This document shows, in pieces, positions 1 to 7,296 of a stretch of 41,169 nt of DNA. The DNA is from Bacillota bacterium (GTDB lineage: Bacteria; Bacillota; Syntrophomonadia; Syntrophomonadales; Syntrophomonadaceae). The notes beneath the pieces are model-generated. The model did no database searches. It saw nothing but the letters and a program-made list of their open reading frames with translations, and had not been told where the DNA came from. The position numbers were made by a program, and so were the translations under genes. Position 1 is the stretch's first letter; every line of letters begins with the position of its first letter. The stretch lies in the NCBI GenBank assembly GCA_023395515.1, contig JAEWZB010000066.1, positions 1-41,169 on the forward strand. Reading direction: 5' to 3'.

Positions 1-185
1 TTCTGATAATTATAAGATTACCGGGTCAAATTCTATTTATTTACAGGTTACATAACATTATTTAATTGCTGGCATATAATGCTAATGTAATATTTTTATT
101 CATTATTGAGCATAAACTTGCCAATAAAACTAAAGCAAAATCTGACCAATGCAAACTGATGTAAAAAGGGAGCGCACCTTTGACT

Positions 186-770
186 ATGAACAACCATATT
201 TTCAATAACCAGGTAAAACATTTGCTAATGGCGGGTTATGGGCATTCTGAACCTAATGAAGCTTTTACTCCGGTTGTAACTGACAATATTGGCCAAATGA
301 TCTTATCCCCGGATCTGACTATTGCGGTGGAGGCTGAGGGCCTGGATATACGCAATCTTGAGGAGAGCCGGGATAGTGCATCTATTACCGTATCTAATCT
401 GGATATACGCAACCTATCCGGAATACGTGACAATCTGAATTTATATGATAACTCTTTTGTGGAGGCTAGTGAATCTGGCGTAATTGTAGCTCTTTCAACC
501 AGAAATTTCCTCGCCACTGATACCAGCCCTTATAGTAAAAGCACCTTTTATGTACGCAATAATAGTGCGCTTAGTGTTAGTGTCACAGTAACCTTGCAGA
601 TTGCCCCCATAAACAGTGACAACTATTATGTTAATGACGGTGTTTCCTATAGTTTGATCGGCGGCAATACGCTAATCTTTCAGCCCAGTAGGCTGATGAG
701 ATTTGCACGGATCAGAGTATCTGCTATTCTTCTGGCCAATGTTACCGTGTATTATTTCGGTCAAACCTGA
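186..770 (+). CDS. DUF6385-like beta-rich protein with LDIR repeats (paralog 1)
   Basis: About 194 residues, function unknown. The N-terminus begins MNNHIFNN, matching the MNNLVFN openings of the genes at 821 and 2430, so I prefer ATG 186 over the in-frame TTG at 180. The middle carries two copies of a 19-residue motif starting LDIRNL and containing a DS pair. The C-terminal 100 residues alternate hydrophobic and polar residues (FYVRNNSALSVSV, TLQIAPI, RFARIRVSA, VTVYYFGQ), predicting a beta-sandwich. I recall this domain as DUF6385; the name is from memory. There is no signal peptide or membrane helix. It is the first of four tandem genes sharing the domain, upstream of a glycosyltransferase. 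A role in a surface or spore-coat structure is inference. Confidence 0.75.
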   Translation: MNNHIFNNQVKHLLMAGYGHSEPNEAFTPVVTDNIGQMILSPDLTIAVEAEGLDIRNLEESRDSASITVSNLDIRNLSGIRDNLNLYDNSFVEASESGVIVALSTRNFLATDTSPYSKSTFYVRNNSALSVSVTVTLQIAPINSDNYYVNDGVSYSLIGGNTLIFQPSRLMRFARIRVSAILLANVTVYYFGQT

Positions 771-820
771 TCGGTGACCAGTTGCTGATAGAAATTTTTG
801 AAGAAATACGGTGATGACCT

Positions 821-1390
821 TTGAATAATCTGGTCTTTAATAACACTGCCAAGAAATTGCATGCAGCTTTTTATGGTATCCATGGCAGTGAATATAAACC
901 GGTGGCTGTGGATGAAAATGGTCTATTTTTGTTTTCTCCTTTAAGTATTATTACTATTACCGCTACCGATTTGGATATTCGTGCTTTAAATTATGCGCTG
1001 GATTCAGTTACTGTCACTGCTGCCGATCTGGATATTCGTAATTTAAACGGGGTTCAGGATTCTGTTGCCATCAGCAGTATGGGGTTTGTCGAGGAGAGCT
1101 TTAACCAGACGGTTCCCGCCGGCGCGAACTACGTGCTAACCAGAAATATTGCCAATTACAGTCAAAACAGCTTTTTTGTCCGCAACACCGGCGCAAGCAC
1201 CATTACCATAACTGTACAGATAGCGCCTGTAGATGATGCCAACTTTTATATTGATCATACTACTCCCCAAGGTATAACTTCAGGAAATAATGCTATTGGA
1301 GCAGTTACTATTCCCATAAAATATGCCCGTATCAGAATACAGGCTTCCAGCAGTACTAGTGTGGTTGCCTATTATAACGGACGTGCATAA
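821..1390 (+). CDS. DUF6385-like beta-rich protein with LDIR repeats (paralog 2)
   Basis: 189 residues, TTG start behind a weak GGTGATG-type Shine-Dalgarno. It is a close paralog of the preceding gene: same MNN-V-FNN opening, two LDIR repeats of 19 residues (LDIRALNYALDSVTVTAAD, then LDIRNLNGVQDSVAI), and a C-terminal beta domain with FFVRNTGASTITITVQIAP, KYARIRIQA and VVAYYNGRA. No signal peptide, no membrane segment and no catalytic-looking cluster is visible. It lies 50 bp after paralog 1 and 38 bp before paralog 3, suggesting co-transcription. The repeats suggest a fibrous or self-associating protein, but no function is established here. Confidence 0.75.
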   Translation: MNNLVFNNTAKKLHAAFYGIHGSEYKPVAVDENGLFLFSPLSIITITATDLDIRALNYALDSVTVTAADLDIRNLNGVQDSVAISSMGFVEESFNQTVPAGANYVLTRNIANYSQNSFFVRNTGASTITITVQIAPVDDANFYIDHTTPQGITSGNNAIGAVTIPIKYARIRIQASSSTSVVAYYNGRA

Positions 1391-1427
1391 TCATGAGAGT
1401 AAATTATTTAAAAGGACGGTTGCAGCT

Positions 1428-2339
1428 ATGTCAAAAAAAATAATAACTGCCGGTGAAGCCGTTTATGTATCTGAACTTAATCCCTGTGTAAATTATGCTC
1501 ATTCACCAATTATTGTGGTAGGCTTTTCAGGAGGTTTCCCTTTTAAGCGGTCTGTGGCAAAGCCCCTATGTTTTCCCGCCGAAAACATAGGTTTGCTTCA
1601 ATTTACCGCTTTTGACTTGCCGCCCCATTATGAAATTCTAAAGGCCCGGCTGCATCTGTTTGTGTGCCATGCACATTGCAGGGCTAAGCGCATACAGATT
1701 TACTCCAATGCTGAGCCATTTAATGGCACTACCGTTAATTGGATAACCAAGCCAGATGTTCAGCCTGGGCCTATAGCTGCGTTGTGTGTGGAAAAGCCAA
1801 GACATTATGCCATCTGTGATATTACCCAGTTTATAAGAGAAAATCAAAACAAATGTATTACTACCTGGGGTTTTTCCCTGATGGCTGACCGGGAAAATGC
1901 CGAGGGAGTTGTAGTTTTTTCCAATCAAGCCGGTTTCCTTCCCTATATAAGTATCAGTTACTGTAAAAAACCGCTTCCTCCCAGCCCCCGTGAAATAGTG
2001 GAAAATATTTTTTGTGAGCATATTTGGGAAGTAGCAGGAAACGACCCGGCATTATTTTCTCCGAGCCTAGAGGTTTCCCAGGCGAGGAAAATTACCTTTT
2101 TTATTGAGAATACAGGAATCCATAGCTTTAGCTATAATTTACAGATAAGTCCGGATGGAGTTCACTTTATAGATGACAAACAAACCGGGTGGCTGGAAGA
2201 GGCCCATTCCATGGAAGCGCTTACTCCTTATCTGTTTGCTAAATATATGCGTGTCCGCATTCAGCCTGCTTTAGCAGGAGAATCTGTTCATGCACGCATC
2301 TGGTGTCAGATGCAGACTCACAATTATTTACTCAAGTAA
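1428..2339 (+). CDS. DNRLRE-like domain protein with C-terminal DUF6385-like domain
   Basis: About 303 residues. I chose ATG 1428 because AAAGGACGG lies just upstream; the frame is open further upstream but those codons overlap the previous gene. The first 200 residues resemble a DNRLRE/carbohydrate-binding-like jelly roll: LLQFTAFDLPPHYEILKARL, then NGTTVNWITKP, the DITQFI strand and GFSLMADRENAEGVVVFSN, the usual order in that family. Residues from about 210 to the end form the same beta domain as the neighbours (ITFFIENTGIHSFSYNLQIS, YMRVRIQPA, ARIWCQ). Some cysteines are present. DNRLRE domains are typically found in secreted or surface proteins. No signal peptide is seen, as in the other paralogs, which suits a coat or appendage protein deposited without Sec. 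That is inference. Confidence 0.7.
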   Translation: MSKKIITAGEAVYVSELNPCVNYAHSPIIVVGFSGGFPFKRSVAKPLCFPAENIGLLQFTAFDLPPHYEILKARLHLFVCHAHCRAKRIQIYSNAEPFNGTTVNWITKPDVQPGPIAALCVEKPRHYAICDITQFIRENQNKCITTWGFSLMADRENAEGVVVFSNQAGFLPYISISYCKKPLPPSPREIVENIFCEHIWEVAGNDPALFSPSLEVSQARKITFFIENTGIHSFSYNLQISPDGVHFIDDKQTGWLEEAHSMEALTPYLFAKYMRVRIQPALAGESVHARIWCQMQTHNYLLK

Positions 2340-2429
2340 ATCTGTATCCAGCTAAGTATCAAGCTATGTCGCTCATTAGAGCTTAAAATAGCTAAACAAC
2401 TTACTATTTTGGATAAAGGAGATAAAACT

Positions 2430-3299
2430 ATGAATAATCTTGTGTTTAATACCGTTGCCAGTGAACTGAAAACAACTATATTTGCACAAGCGCCAGGTAA
2501 CGTAACAAAAGCACTGCAAATGGATGCTGCTGATAATTTATTAGTTTCTGTTGCTTCAGGTACGATGACAATATCGGAAATTACTGCCCCGGTAACTATC
2601 GGTAATGCCAGCCTGACGGTGGCAGGTACAGTGACAGTATCGGAAATCACTGCCCCGGTAACTATCGGCAATGCCAGTTTGACGGTGGCAGGTACAGTGA
2701 CAGTATCGGAAATTACTGCCCCGGTAACTATAGGCAATGCCAGGATGACGGTGGCAGGTACGGTAACAGTATCGGAAATCACCGCCCCGGTCACTATTGG
2801 TAATGCCAGCCTAACGGTGGCAGGTACGGTGACAGTATCGGAAATCACTGCCCCGGTGACTATTGGCAATGCCAGCCTAACAGTGGCAGGTACAGTAACA
2901 GTATCGGAAATCACCGCTCCGGTGACTATTGGTAATGCCAGCCTGACGGTGGCAGGTACCGTGAATATTGGGGCTAACAGTTTTACCTCCGATGCGGTAA
3001 CCAGTATGGTGGTTACCGGTACCGGATTGGTGTTCCCAGATACTGATATTTCCACATTAAAGGTGGCCTCGATTTTTATTTATAATGAAGGAGCCACTCC
3101 CATTACCATTTCATTGCAGATTAGTCCTACCACCGATGATAGCAATTATATAGACGACCCATTTTATAGCAACCAATTGATTGGAGCTAACGAAAACTTT
3201 TATATTGCCATAAGCAACTTTGCCCACTATATCCGGCTGCAATATAATTTAGGCGTAGAAACGGCTACTTTCAGCGCATATTTTAATGCCCAGGCTTAA
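2430..3299 (+). CDS. DUF6385-like protein with six 22-residue tandem repeats
   Basis: About 289 residues. ATG 2430 sits 7 bp after AAAGGAG; an in-frame TTG at 2409 precedes that site and is unlikely. The order is an N-terminal MNNLVFNTVASEL segment, six direct 22-residue repeats (core VSEITAPVTIGNASLTVAG) at residues 48-179, and a C-terminal beta domain (IFIYNEGATPITISLQISP, YIRLQYNL, FSAYFNAQA) as in the upstream paralogs. The repeats are nearly identical, differing mostly at wobble bases plus one SL to RM change in the third, which implies recent expansion. They are Thr/Val/Ser/Ala-rich and predicted beta, like a beta-solenoid or fibre stalk. The Ser/Thr density and the adjacent glycosyltransferase suggest O-glycosylation, which is inference. 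Confidence 0.75.
   Translation: MNNLVFNTVASELKTTIFAQAPGNVTKALQMDAADNLLVSVASGTMTISEITAPVTIGNASLTVAGTVTVSEITAPVTIGNASLTVAGTVTVSEITAPVTIGNARMTVAGTVTVSEITAPVTIGNASLTVAGTVTVSEITAPVTIGNASLTVAGTVTVSEITAPVTIGNASLTVAGTVNIGANSFTSDAVTSMVVTGTGLVFPDTDISTLKVASIFIYNEGATPITISLQISPTTDDSNYIDDPFYSNQLIGANENFYIAISNFAHYIRLQYNLGVETATFSAYFNAQA
2571..2966 (+). repeat. Six tandem 66-bp in-frame repeats
   Basis: Six consecutive 66-bp units start at 2571, 2637, 2703, 2769, 2835 and 2901. Each encodes 22 residues beginning [IV]SEITAPVTIGNA. Units differ mainly by synonymous changes (GCC/GCT, GGT/GGC, ACG/ACA). The arrangement is prone to slippage or recombination, so copy number probably varies between strains. Confidence 0.93.
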
Positions 3300-3316
3300 T
3301 ATAATTCATAATATAG

Positions 3317-3349
3317 AAGCAGGTTGTCGGCAAGGCGGCAACCTGCTTT
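3317..3349 (+). terminator. Hairpin after the DUF6385 cluster
   Basis: A perfect 10-bp stem (AAGCAGGTTG / CAACCTGCTT) with an extendable loop lies 18 bp after the stop of the repeat gene. The T-run is short (TTTA), so it may be a leaky terminator between the four paralogs and the glycosyltransferase. Confidence 0.55.
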
Positions 3350-3369
3350 AAAAAAGAGGGTGATGACTT

Positions 3370-5250
3370 ATTTTATCAACTAAACCTGGTATAAGTCTTT
3401 GTATGATTGTTAAAGATGAACAAAACATGCTGGAAGATTGTTTGCTTAGTGTACAGGATTTAGTGAATGAAATTATTATTGTAGACACTGGTTCTAGTGA
3501 TAATACTATTTCCATAGCCGAACACTACGGTGCTAAAATCTTTATCTATCCGTGGGATGGCAGCTTCAGCAATGCGCGCAATTATTCCATGGCTCAGGCC
3601 GGCTGTGAATGGATATTGCTGCTGGATGCGGATGAAAGACTGGTACGGGGGGATGAAGAAAAACTGTTAGAATTCATTCGTACTACTGATTTAGATGGTG
3701 CGCATTTTAAAGTTTATAACTATGTGGGAGAAAACAACAGCAAACAGTATACATGCCACAGCGCCCTAAGGCTGATAAGAAATAATAATATTTATCGCTT
3801 CAAAGGGGATATTCATGAACAGATTACCAGTATGAACGAGGTAGCTTTGTCAGGTCGTTTTGCCATAACCGATATTGGAATTCACCATCTTGGTTACCTG
3901 GATAGCGTAGTTGCGCAAAAGGATAAGCGCAGCCGCAACCTTCCCCTGCTGCTGGAAGAGCTGGCCCGGGAACCGGAAAACCCCTTTACTCTTTTCAATC
4001 TCGGCAATGAATATATGGCCCAAAAAGATTATCGCCGGGCACTGGAATTTTTTGATCAGGCTCGCTCGTACTACAGCCGCTATGAAGCTTATGCCCCTCA
4101 TCTCCTGTTTCGTAGTGCCATGTGTTATTACAGTCTGGGGCTGTATGCCGATGCCATTAGAACTCTCCATGAAGGGCTGGGCATTTTTCCGGGTTGTACG
4201 GATATGGAATTTCTAAAAGGTTTGATTTATATGGATTGGTGCCGTGATACACTGGCCTTGGAAAGTTTTGAAAAGGCCATAGCCATGGGGGAACCGCACC
4301 CGACTTTACGCTTTTCCGATGGCTGTGCCACGATACGCCCTCTGTTATCCATGGCACTAATATACGAACGCCAGCACCATTACCCTAAAGCGGCGGATTG
4401 TTATATCAAAGCCATCGGGGTCGATAATCGGCTTTACAGTGCATTATACGGTGTGGCTAAAGCCTGGCGGCAAATGATGATGGAGCCTGCCGATATCGAG
4501 GCCAATCTGGGAAGGTTCTTTGCAGATCTTAATCATGTACCCAATCAAATTTTGCTCACCGACATTCTGCTTTCCCAGCGCTTGTATTCCGGCGGTAAAA
4601 AGCATTTGGACTTTTTAGCTAAGGCCGGTGGCTATGAAATGGAAGTAGCTATGCTGGCAGGCAAGTATTGCTTTTATACGCAAGACTATGAACAGGCGTG
4701 CAGTTGGCTGAAAAAGGCATTGAATTGTAACGTATATCCCCAAGTATTGGCTTATGCAGGCAAGGAGAGTGCCTTGATGCTATTGGCCGCTATCCTTATC
4801 AGTAAACCGGCGGGCAGCGAAGATGCCCGGGAAGCTGTGGAAGCAGTAGGAAAGCAATTTGGAAGTCCTGGCCGGCTGGTTAGCAGTCAGATATTGAGCA
4901 TTCTAAACGGTCAGGAAGAAAATTTGCTGGAAGGGGAAGATCCCCAGGAGCTATTGAGCTTTTTTTCGCAACTGCTGAACCTAATCCTCGATAGCGGGGA
5001 GTTCGATTTATTTGAAAAGGTACTGTATGTTTACAATTATATAGATAGTCCCCGGGTTTTACTGTCTTTGGCTGCGGTGTACATGGAGAGCGGATTTCAA
5101 CAGATGGCAGCAGCGGCGGTGTTGCGCTCCATTAAAGAGATGAATACTATTGATGCTGCCAGCGCGCGTTTGTTGGCTGACACGTTGCTGGCAGAAAAGT
5201 GTCTTAGCCCTAAGAAATTTAAGAGTTTAATAATTAGCAAGAAAAGCTGA
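3370..5250 (+). CDS. TPR-containing family 2 glycosyltransferase
   Basis: About 626 residues from a proposed ATT start at 3370, or 615 from ATG 3403. The N-terminal GT-A domain (about 240 residues) has ISLCMIVKDE, IIIVDTGSSDNT and the metal/nucleotide motif LLLDADERL (DAD). The rest is alpha-helical with TPR-like units (NPFTLFNLGNEYMAQKDYRR, then LFRSAMCYYSLGLYADAI, and so on), as in SunS-like protein glycosyltransferases. I extend the start because the first beta strand of this family normally reads ISLCMIVK-E, and ATG 3403 would cut off ISLC. No ATG/GTG/TTG lies between the in-frame stop at 3364 and 3403, while ATT 3370 lies 9 bp after AGAGGG. Cytoplasmic, and probably modifies the neighbouring repeat proteins; the acceptor is inference. 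Confidence 0.82.
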   Translation: MLSTKPGISLCMIVKDEQNMLEDCLLSVQDLVNEIIIVDTGSSDNTISIAEHYGAKIFIYPWDGSFSNARNYSMAQAGCEWILLLDADERLVRGDEEKLLEFIRTTDLDGAHFKVYNYVGENNSKQYTCHSALRLIRNNNIYRFKGDIHEQITSMNEVALSGRFAITDIGIHHLGYLDSVVAQKDKRSRNLPLLLEELAREPENPFTLFNLGNEYMAQKDYRRALEFFDQARSYYSRYEAYAPHLLFRSAMCYYSLGLYADAIRTLHEGLGIFPGCTDMEFLKGLIYMDWCRDTLALESFEKAIAMGEPHPTLRFSDGCATIRPLLSMALIYERQHHYPKAADCYIKAIGVDNRLYSALYGVAKAWRQMMMEPADIEANLGRFFADLNHVPNQILLTDILLSQRLYSGGKKHLDFLAKAGGYEMEVAMLAGKYCFYTQDYEQACSWLKKALNCNVYPQVLAYAGKESALMLLAAILISKPAGSEDAREAVEAVGKQFGSPGRLVSSQILSILNGQEENLLEGEDPQELLSFFSQLLNLILDSGEFDLFEKVLYVYNYIDSPRVLLSLAAVYMESGFQQMAAAAVLRSIKEMNTIDAASARLLADTLLAEKCLSPKKFKSLIISKKS

Positions 5251-5374
5251 TGGCAGAATGCGATTAGCTATTTTTTATTGTATAATGTAAGCAAAACACA
5301 CCCTTGGGATTATTTGTAAGTTAGTGGTCGAACAGGGAATATAGATTATTTATGCCCTGGGAAAGAATAAAGAA

Positions 5375-6121
5375 ATGATATTTAAGGAAACACCAAATAA
5401 ATACCAGCCTACAATTATTTTGTTACACGGTGGGGGTTTGTCTTTTTGGTCTTGGCAAAGTGTTCTGGAAGAGCTTCGGGCTGATTTTCATGTAGTCACA
5501 CCTATTATTGACGGTCATGGTGAGAATGGTGATGAAACCTTTATAAGCATTGAGGATTCGGCCGGAAAACTGATAGATTATATTGACACCAAGTGTAACG
5601 GTAAAGTGTTTGCTATGGGTGGCTTATCAATTGGTGCCCAGATTGTTGCAGAGGTTTTGTCCCGTCGGGCCAGTATAGCCGAATATGCAATTATGGAAAG
5701 CGCCTTAGTATATCCAATCCAAGGAACTGCTGCTATGGTCATTCCCCTATACAAACTTTTTTATAAATTGGCTAGGAAAAGGTGGTTTTCCCAAAGGCAG
5801 GCTAAAGCGCTTTTTATCCCTGCTGATAGGTATGAACAGTATTATCAGGATAGTTTAAAAATATCCCAGCAATCACTAGTCAATATCACCCTAAGCAACA
5901 GCAATTATAGCTTAAAACCAAGTATTGCTGATACCAAGGCCAAAGCCTTAATTATGGTGGGAGAAAAAGAACTCGGAGTTATGAAGAAGTCTGCCCAACG
6001 GTTGCACCAAGCAATTAAAGACAGTGAAATATACATTGCCCCAGAAATGAAACATGGTGAGCTAAGTTTGATGCATTCCGCGCAATACGTGGAATTGTTG
6101 AAGTCATTTTGGGCTAAGTAA
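5375..6121 (+). CDS. Alpha/beta hydrolase
   Basis: 248 residues, a typical length for a single-domain alpha/beta hydrolase. It has an N-terminal beta strand followed by the oxyanion HGGG (residues 18-21), the nucleophile elbow GGLSIGAQ with Ser85 in G-x-S-x-G, and a late catalytic-His candidate in MKHGELSLMH. An acidic residue in MVGEKELGVM is the likely third triad member. There is no signal peptide, so it is probably cytoplasmic. Substrate unknown. The relatively long lid (about residues 105-170) contains a hydrophobic stretch that may contact membrane or lipid. It stands alone between the glycosyltransferase and the zinc regulator. It has a weak Shine-Dalgarno (GAAAGAA); a TATAAT at about 5281 could be its promoter. 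Confidence 0.85.
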   Translation: MIFKETPNKYQPTIILLHGGGLSFWSWQSVLEELRADFHVVTPIIDGHGENGDETFISIEDSAGKLIDYIDTKCNGKVFAMGGLSIGAQIVAEVLSRRASIAEYAIMESALVYPIQGTAAMVIPLYKLFYKLARKRWFSQRQAKALFIPADRYEQYYQDSLKISQQSLVNITLSNSNYSLKPSIADTKAKALIMVGEKELGVMKKSAQRLHQAIKDSEIYIAPEMKHGELSLMHSAQYVELLKSFWAK

Positions 6122-6224
6122 GCCAATACGAATAGTACTGGTATATATATGCTGCGTTTTTTCTTGTCATTACACTCATGGAAAACGTGGCTTTTTTATT
6201 GATAAAAGGGGAAAGTTAAAGTTC

Positions 6225-6251
6225 GCAGTAGCTAAAGGCTGCTGCATTTTT
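6225..6251 (+). terminator. Probable terminator upstream of the zinc block
   Basis: GCAGTAGC and GCTGCTGC form an 8-bp stem (one G-U) with a 5-nt loop, followed by ATTTTTG. It is about 100 bp beyond the hydrolase stop and separates that gene from the zinc operon. Confidence 0.5.
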
Positions 6252-6269
6252 GGGTAAGGAGATTGGGAA

Positions 6270-6356
6270 ATGAGGAAGAATACCCCTATTCCTGCCAGGT
6301 ATAAAATAATTAAGGTAAGTAGCGCAGGAGCCATTGCTAGTTTAAAACTATTTTAA
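6270..6356 (+). CDS. Possible 28-residue small protein
   Basis: The ATG is 7 bp after TAAGGAGA, a good Shine-Dalgarno, and opens 28 codons ending at TAA. The peptide is basic and hydrophobic (starts MRKNTPIPARYKIIKV, ends ASLKLF). No homologue is recognised. It fills most of the 320-bp gap between the hydrolase and the zinc regulator. The evidence is only the ribosome site plus an intact frame, so it may be fortuitous. Confidence 0.25.
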   Translation: MRKNTPIPARYKIIKVSSAGAIASLKLF

Positions 6357-6370
6357 AAAAGATTTTCATA

Positions 6371-6400
6371 TTGACATTGATTTTGGTATCTTTTTATAGT
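6371..6400 (+). promoter_or_regulatory. Sigma-A type promoter of the Fur/Zur regulator
   Basis: A perfect -35 TTGACA (6371-6376) and -10 TATAGT (6395-6400) are separated by 18 bp. The expected start at about 6407 lies inside the palindrome at 6405-6419, so a bound repressor would occlude initiation. Confidence 0.75.
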
Positions 6401-6404
6401 AATC

Positions 6405-6419
6405 TGAAAATGATTTTCG
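6405..6419. promoter_or_regulatory. Fur/Zur-type 7-1-7 operator
   Basis: TGAAAATGATTTTCG is a 7-1-7 inverted repeat with one mismatch. Its architecture and base pattern are typical of Fur-family boxes. It covers the predicted transcription start and lies 23 bp before the regulator gene. A further half-site-like GATTTTCAT lies at 6361-6369. Negative autoregulation of the whole zinc block is the simplest reading. Confidence 0.6.
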
Positions 6420-6442
6420 AATTGGCGCAAAGGGGTGATAAA

Positions 6443-6856
6443 ATGGGGCGGCCAACCTACTATAAGACCAGACAACGGGAAGCTATTTTTGAATATATTA
6501 TTTCACAAAAAGGAAATCATGTGACCGTAAATCAAATCGCAGAGTTTTTTCGGACGCAGAATACCTCTATGGGAATTACGACCATATATCGGCACCTAGA
6601 TAATTTAGTCCGGGAAGGGCAAGTGAAAAAATATTTACTTGACGGTATTACCGGTGCTTGCTTTCAATATATTGATAGGGATAATACTTCACATACACAA
6701 TACCATCTCAAATGTGAGGGATGTGGCGAGTTATTCCATACTCAGTGTAATGTCATTGATGAACTGGCCCACCATATGGGTGATAGCCATAATTTTGAGT
6801 TAAATACCGGCAAGACCATATTTTATGGAAAATGCGGGAATTGCTCTATAAAGTGA
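6443..6856 (+). CDS. zur: Fur-family metal regulator, probably Zur
   Basis: 137 residues. ATG 6443 follows AAAGGGGTGATAAA; an in-frame upstream start at 6371 would lie in the promoter. The N-terminal winged helix is residues 1-80, with recognition region TTIYRHLDNLVREGQVKKY. The C-terminal dimerisation domain has a structural zinc site from two CxxC pairs (CEGC and the terminal CGNC), plus His-rich segments HTQYHLKC and LAHHMGDSHNF that would hold the sensory metal. Both are family hallmarks. Followed directly by a small membrane protein and a zinc ABC transporter, it most likely represses zinc uptake when zinc is plentiful. Fur or PerR cannot be excluded from sequence alone, but the context favours Zur. 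Confidence 0.85.
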   Translation: MGRPTYYKTRQREAIFEYIISQKGNHVTVNQIAEFFRTQNTSMGITTIYRHLDNLVREGQVKKYLLDGITGACFQYIDRDNTSHTQYHLKCEGCGELFHTQCNVIDELAHHMGDSHNFELNTGKTIFYGKCGNCSIK

Positions 6857-6891
6857 ATAGGGAAAAATAATTCTGGAAGGAGGAACCCGAT

Positions 6892-7200
6892 ATGAATTGC
6901 CATGCAGGCATAAAAAGACGGATGGCCGTTTTGGTGCTGTTAGCATTTGTTTTGGTGGCCTTTTTTTCCAGCCTTTTTATTATAACTCACGCCGACCACG
7001 ATTGTGCAGGTAAGCATTGTGTAACCTGCGCCCAAATAGGATCTGCTGCCTTAATTCTTAAAATGTTTGGAACTGCAGGTACGGCTGCTATTTTTTTAGT
7101 GGGGCGCACTGGGCAGACCTGCCTTCTTACCCTGAAGAAGAACGAGCCAAGTCCATTTACCACAGATTTAATTTCTTTAAAAGTACGCATGAACAATTGA
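6892..7200 (+). CDS. Small membrane protein with Cys/His motif in the zinc operon
   Basis: 102 residues with a strong GGAAGGAGG Shine-Dalgarno. One N-terminal hydrophobic helix (about residues 10-32) is followed by a compact potential metal-binding segment THADHDCAGKHCVTCAQI: two His, Asp and three Cys in 18 residues. A second hydrophobic stretch (about 45-70) precedes a polar tail. I recognise no named family. I recall similar short HADHDC-type proteins beside zinc transporters in Clostridia, but cannot verify this. Position between zur and the zinc-binding lipoprotein, with a hairpin separating it from znuA, suggests zinc-responsive expression. It could be a metal chaperone or sensor; function unproven. 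Confidence 0.7.
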   Translation: MNCHAGIKRRMAVLVLLAFVLVAFFSSLFIITHADHDCAGKHCVTCAQIGSAALILKMFGTAGTAAIFLVGRTGQTCLLTLKKNEPSPFTTDLISLKVRMNN

Positions 7201-7211
7201 GATAACCTTCG

Positions 7212-7261
7212 GCAAGGAAATACTGTACCTATTATCTACGGCAGTAGGGCCTTGCTTTTTT
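7212..7261 (+). terminator. Terminator/attenuator ahead of znuA
   Basis: GCAAGG pairs with CCTTGC, and inside them TACTG pairs with CAGTA across an internal loop. Six T follow directly. It lies between the small membrane protein and znuA, so it should reduce readthrough from the zur promoter into the transporter genes or mark a separate transcript. Confidence 0.7.
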
Positions 7262-7296
7262 GCGCACAAATTTAAGACCATACGGAGGTTTATCTT

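Noticed and set aside
73..80. CATATAAT as a sporulation sigma-E/K type -10 upstream of the first gene
   Set aside because: No convincing -35 at the right distance; too weak to annotate. The rest of 1-185 shows no gene.
2324..3055. A 243-codon minus-strand frame across the 66-bp repeats
   Set aside because: It is the mirror of the repeat array; the plus frame has a ribosome site, the conserved MNNLVFN start and the shared C-terminal domain.
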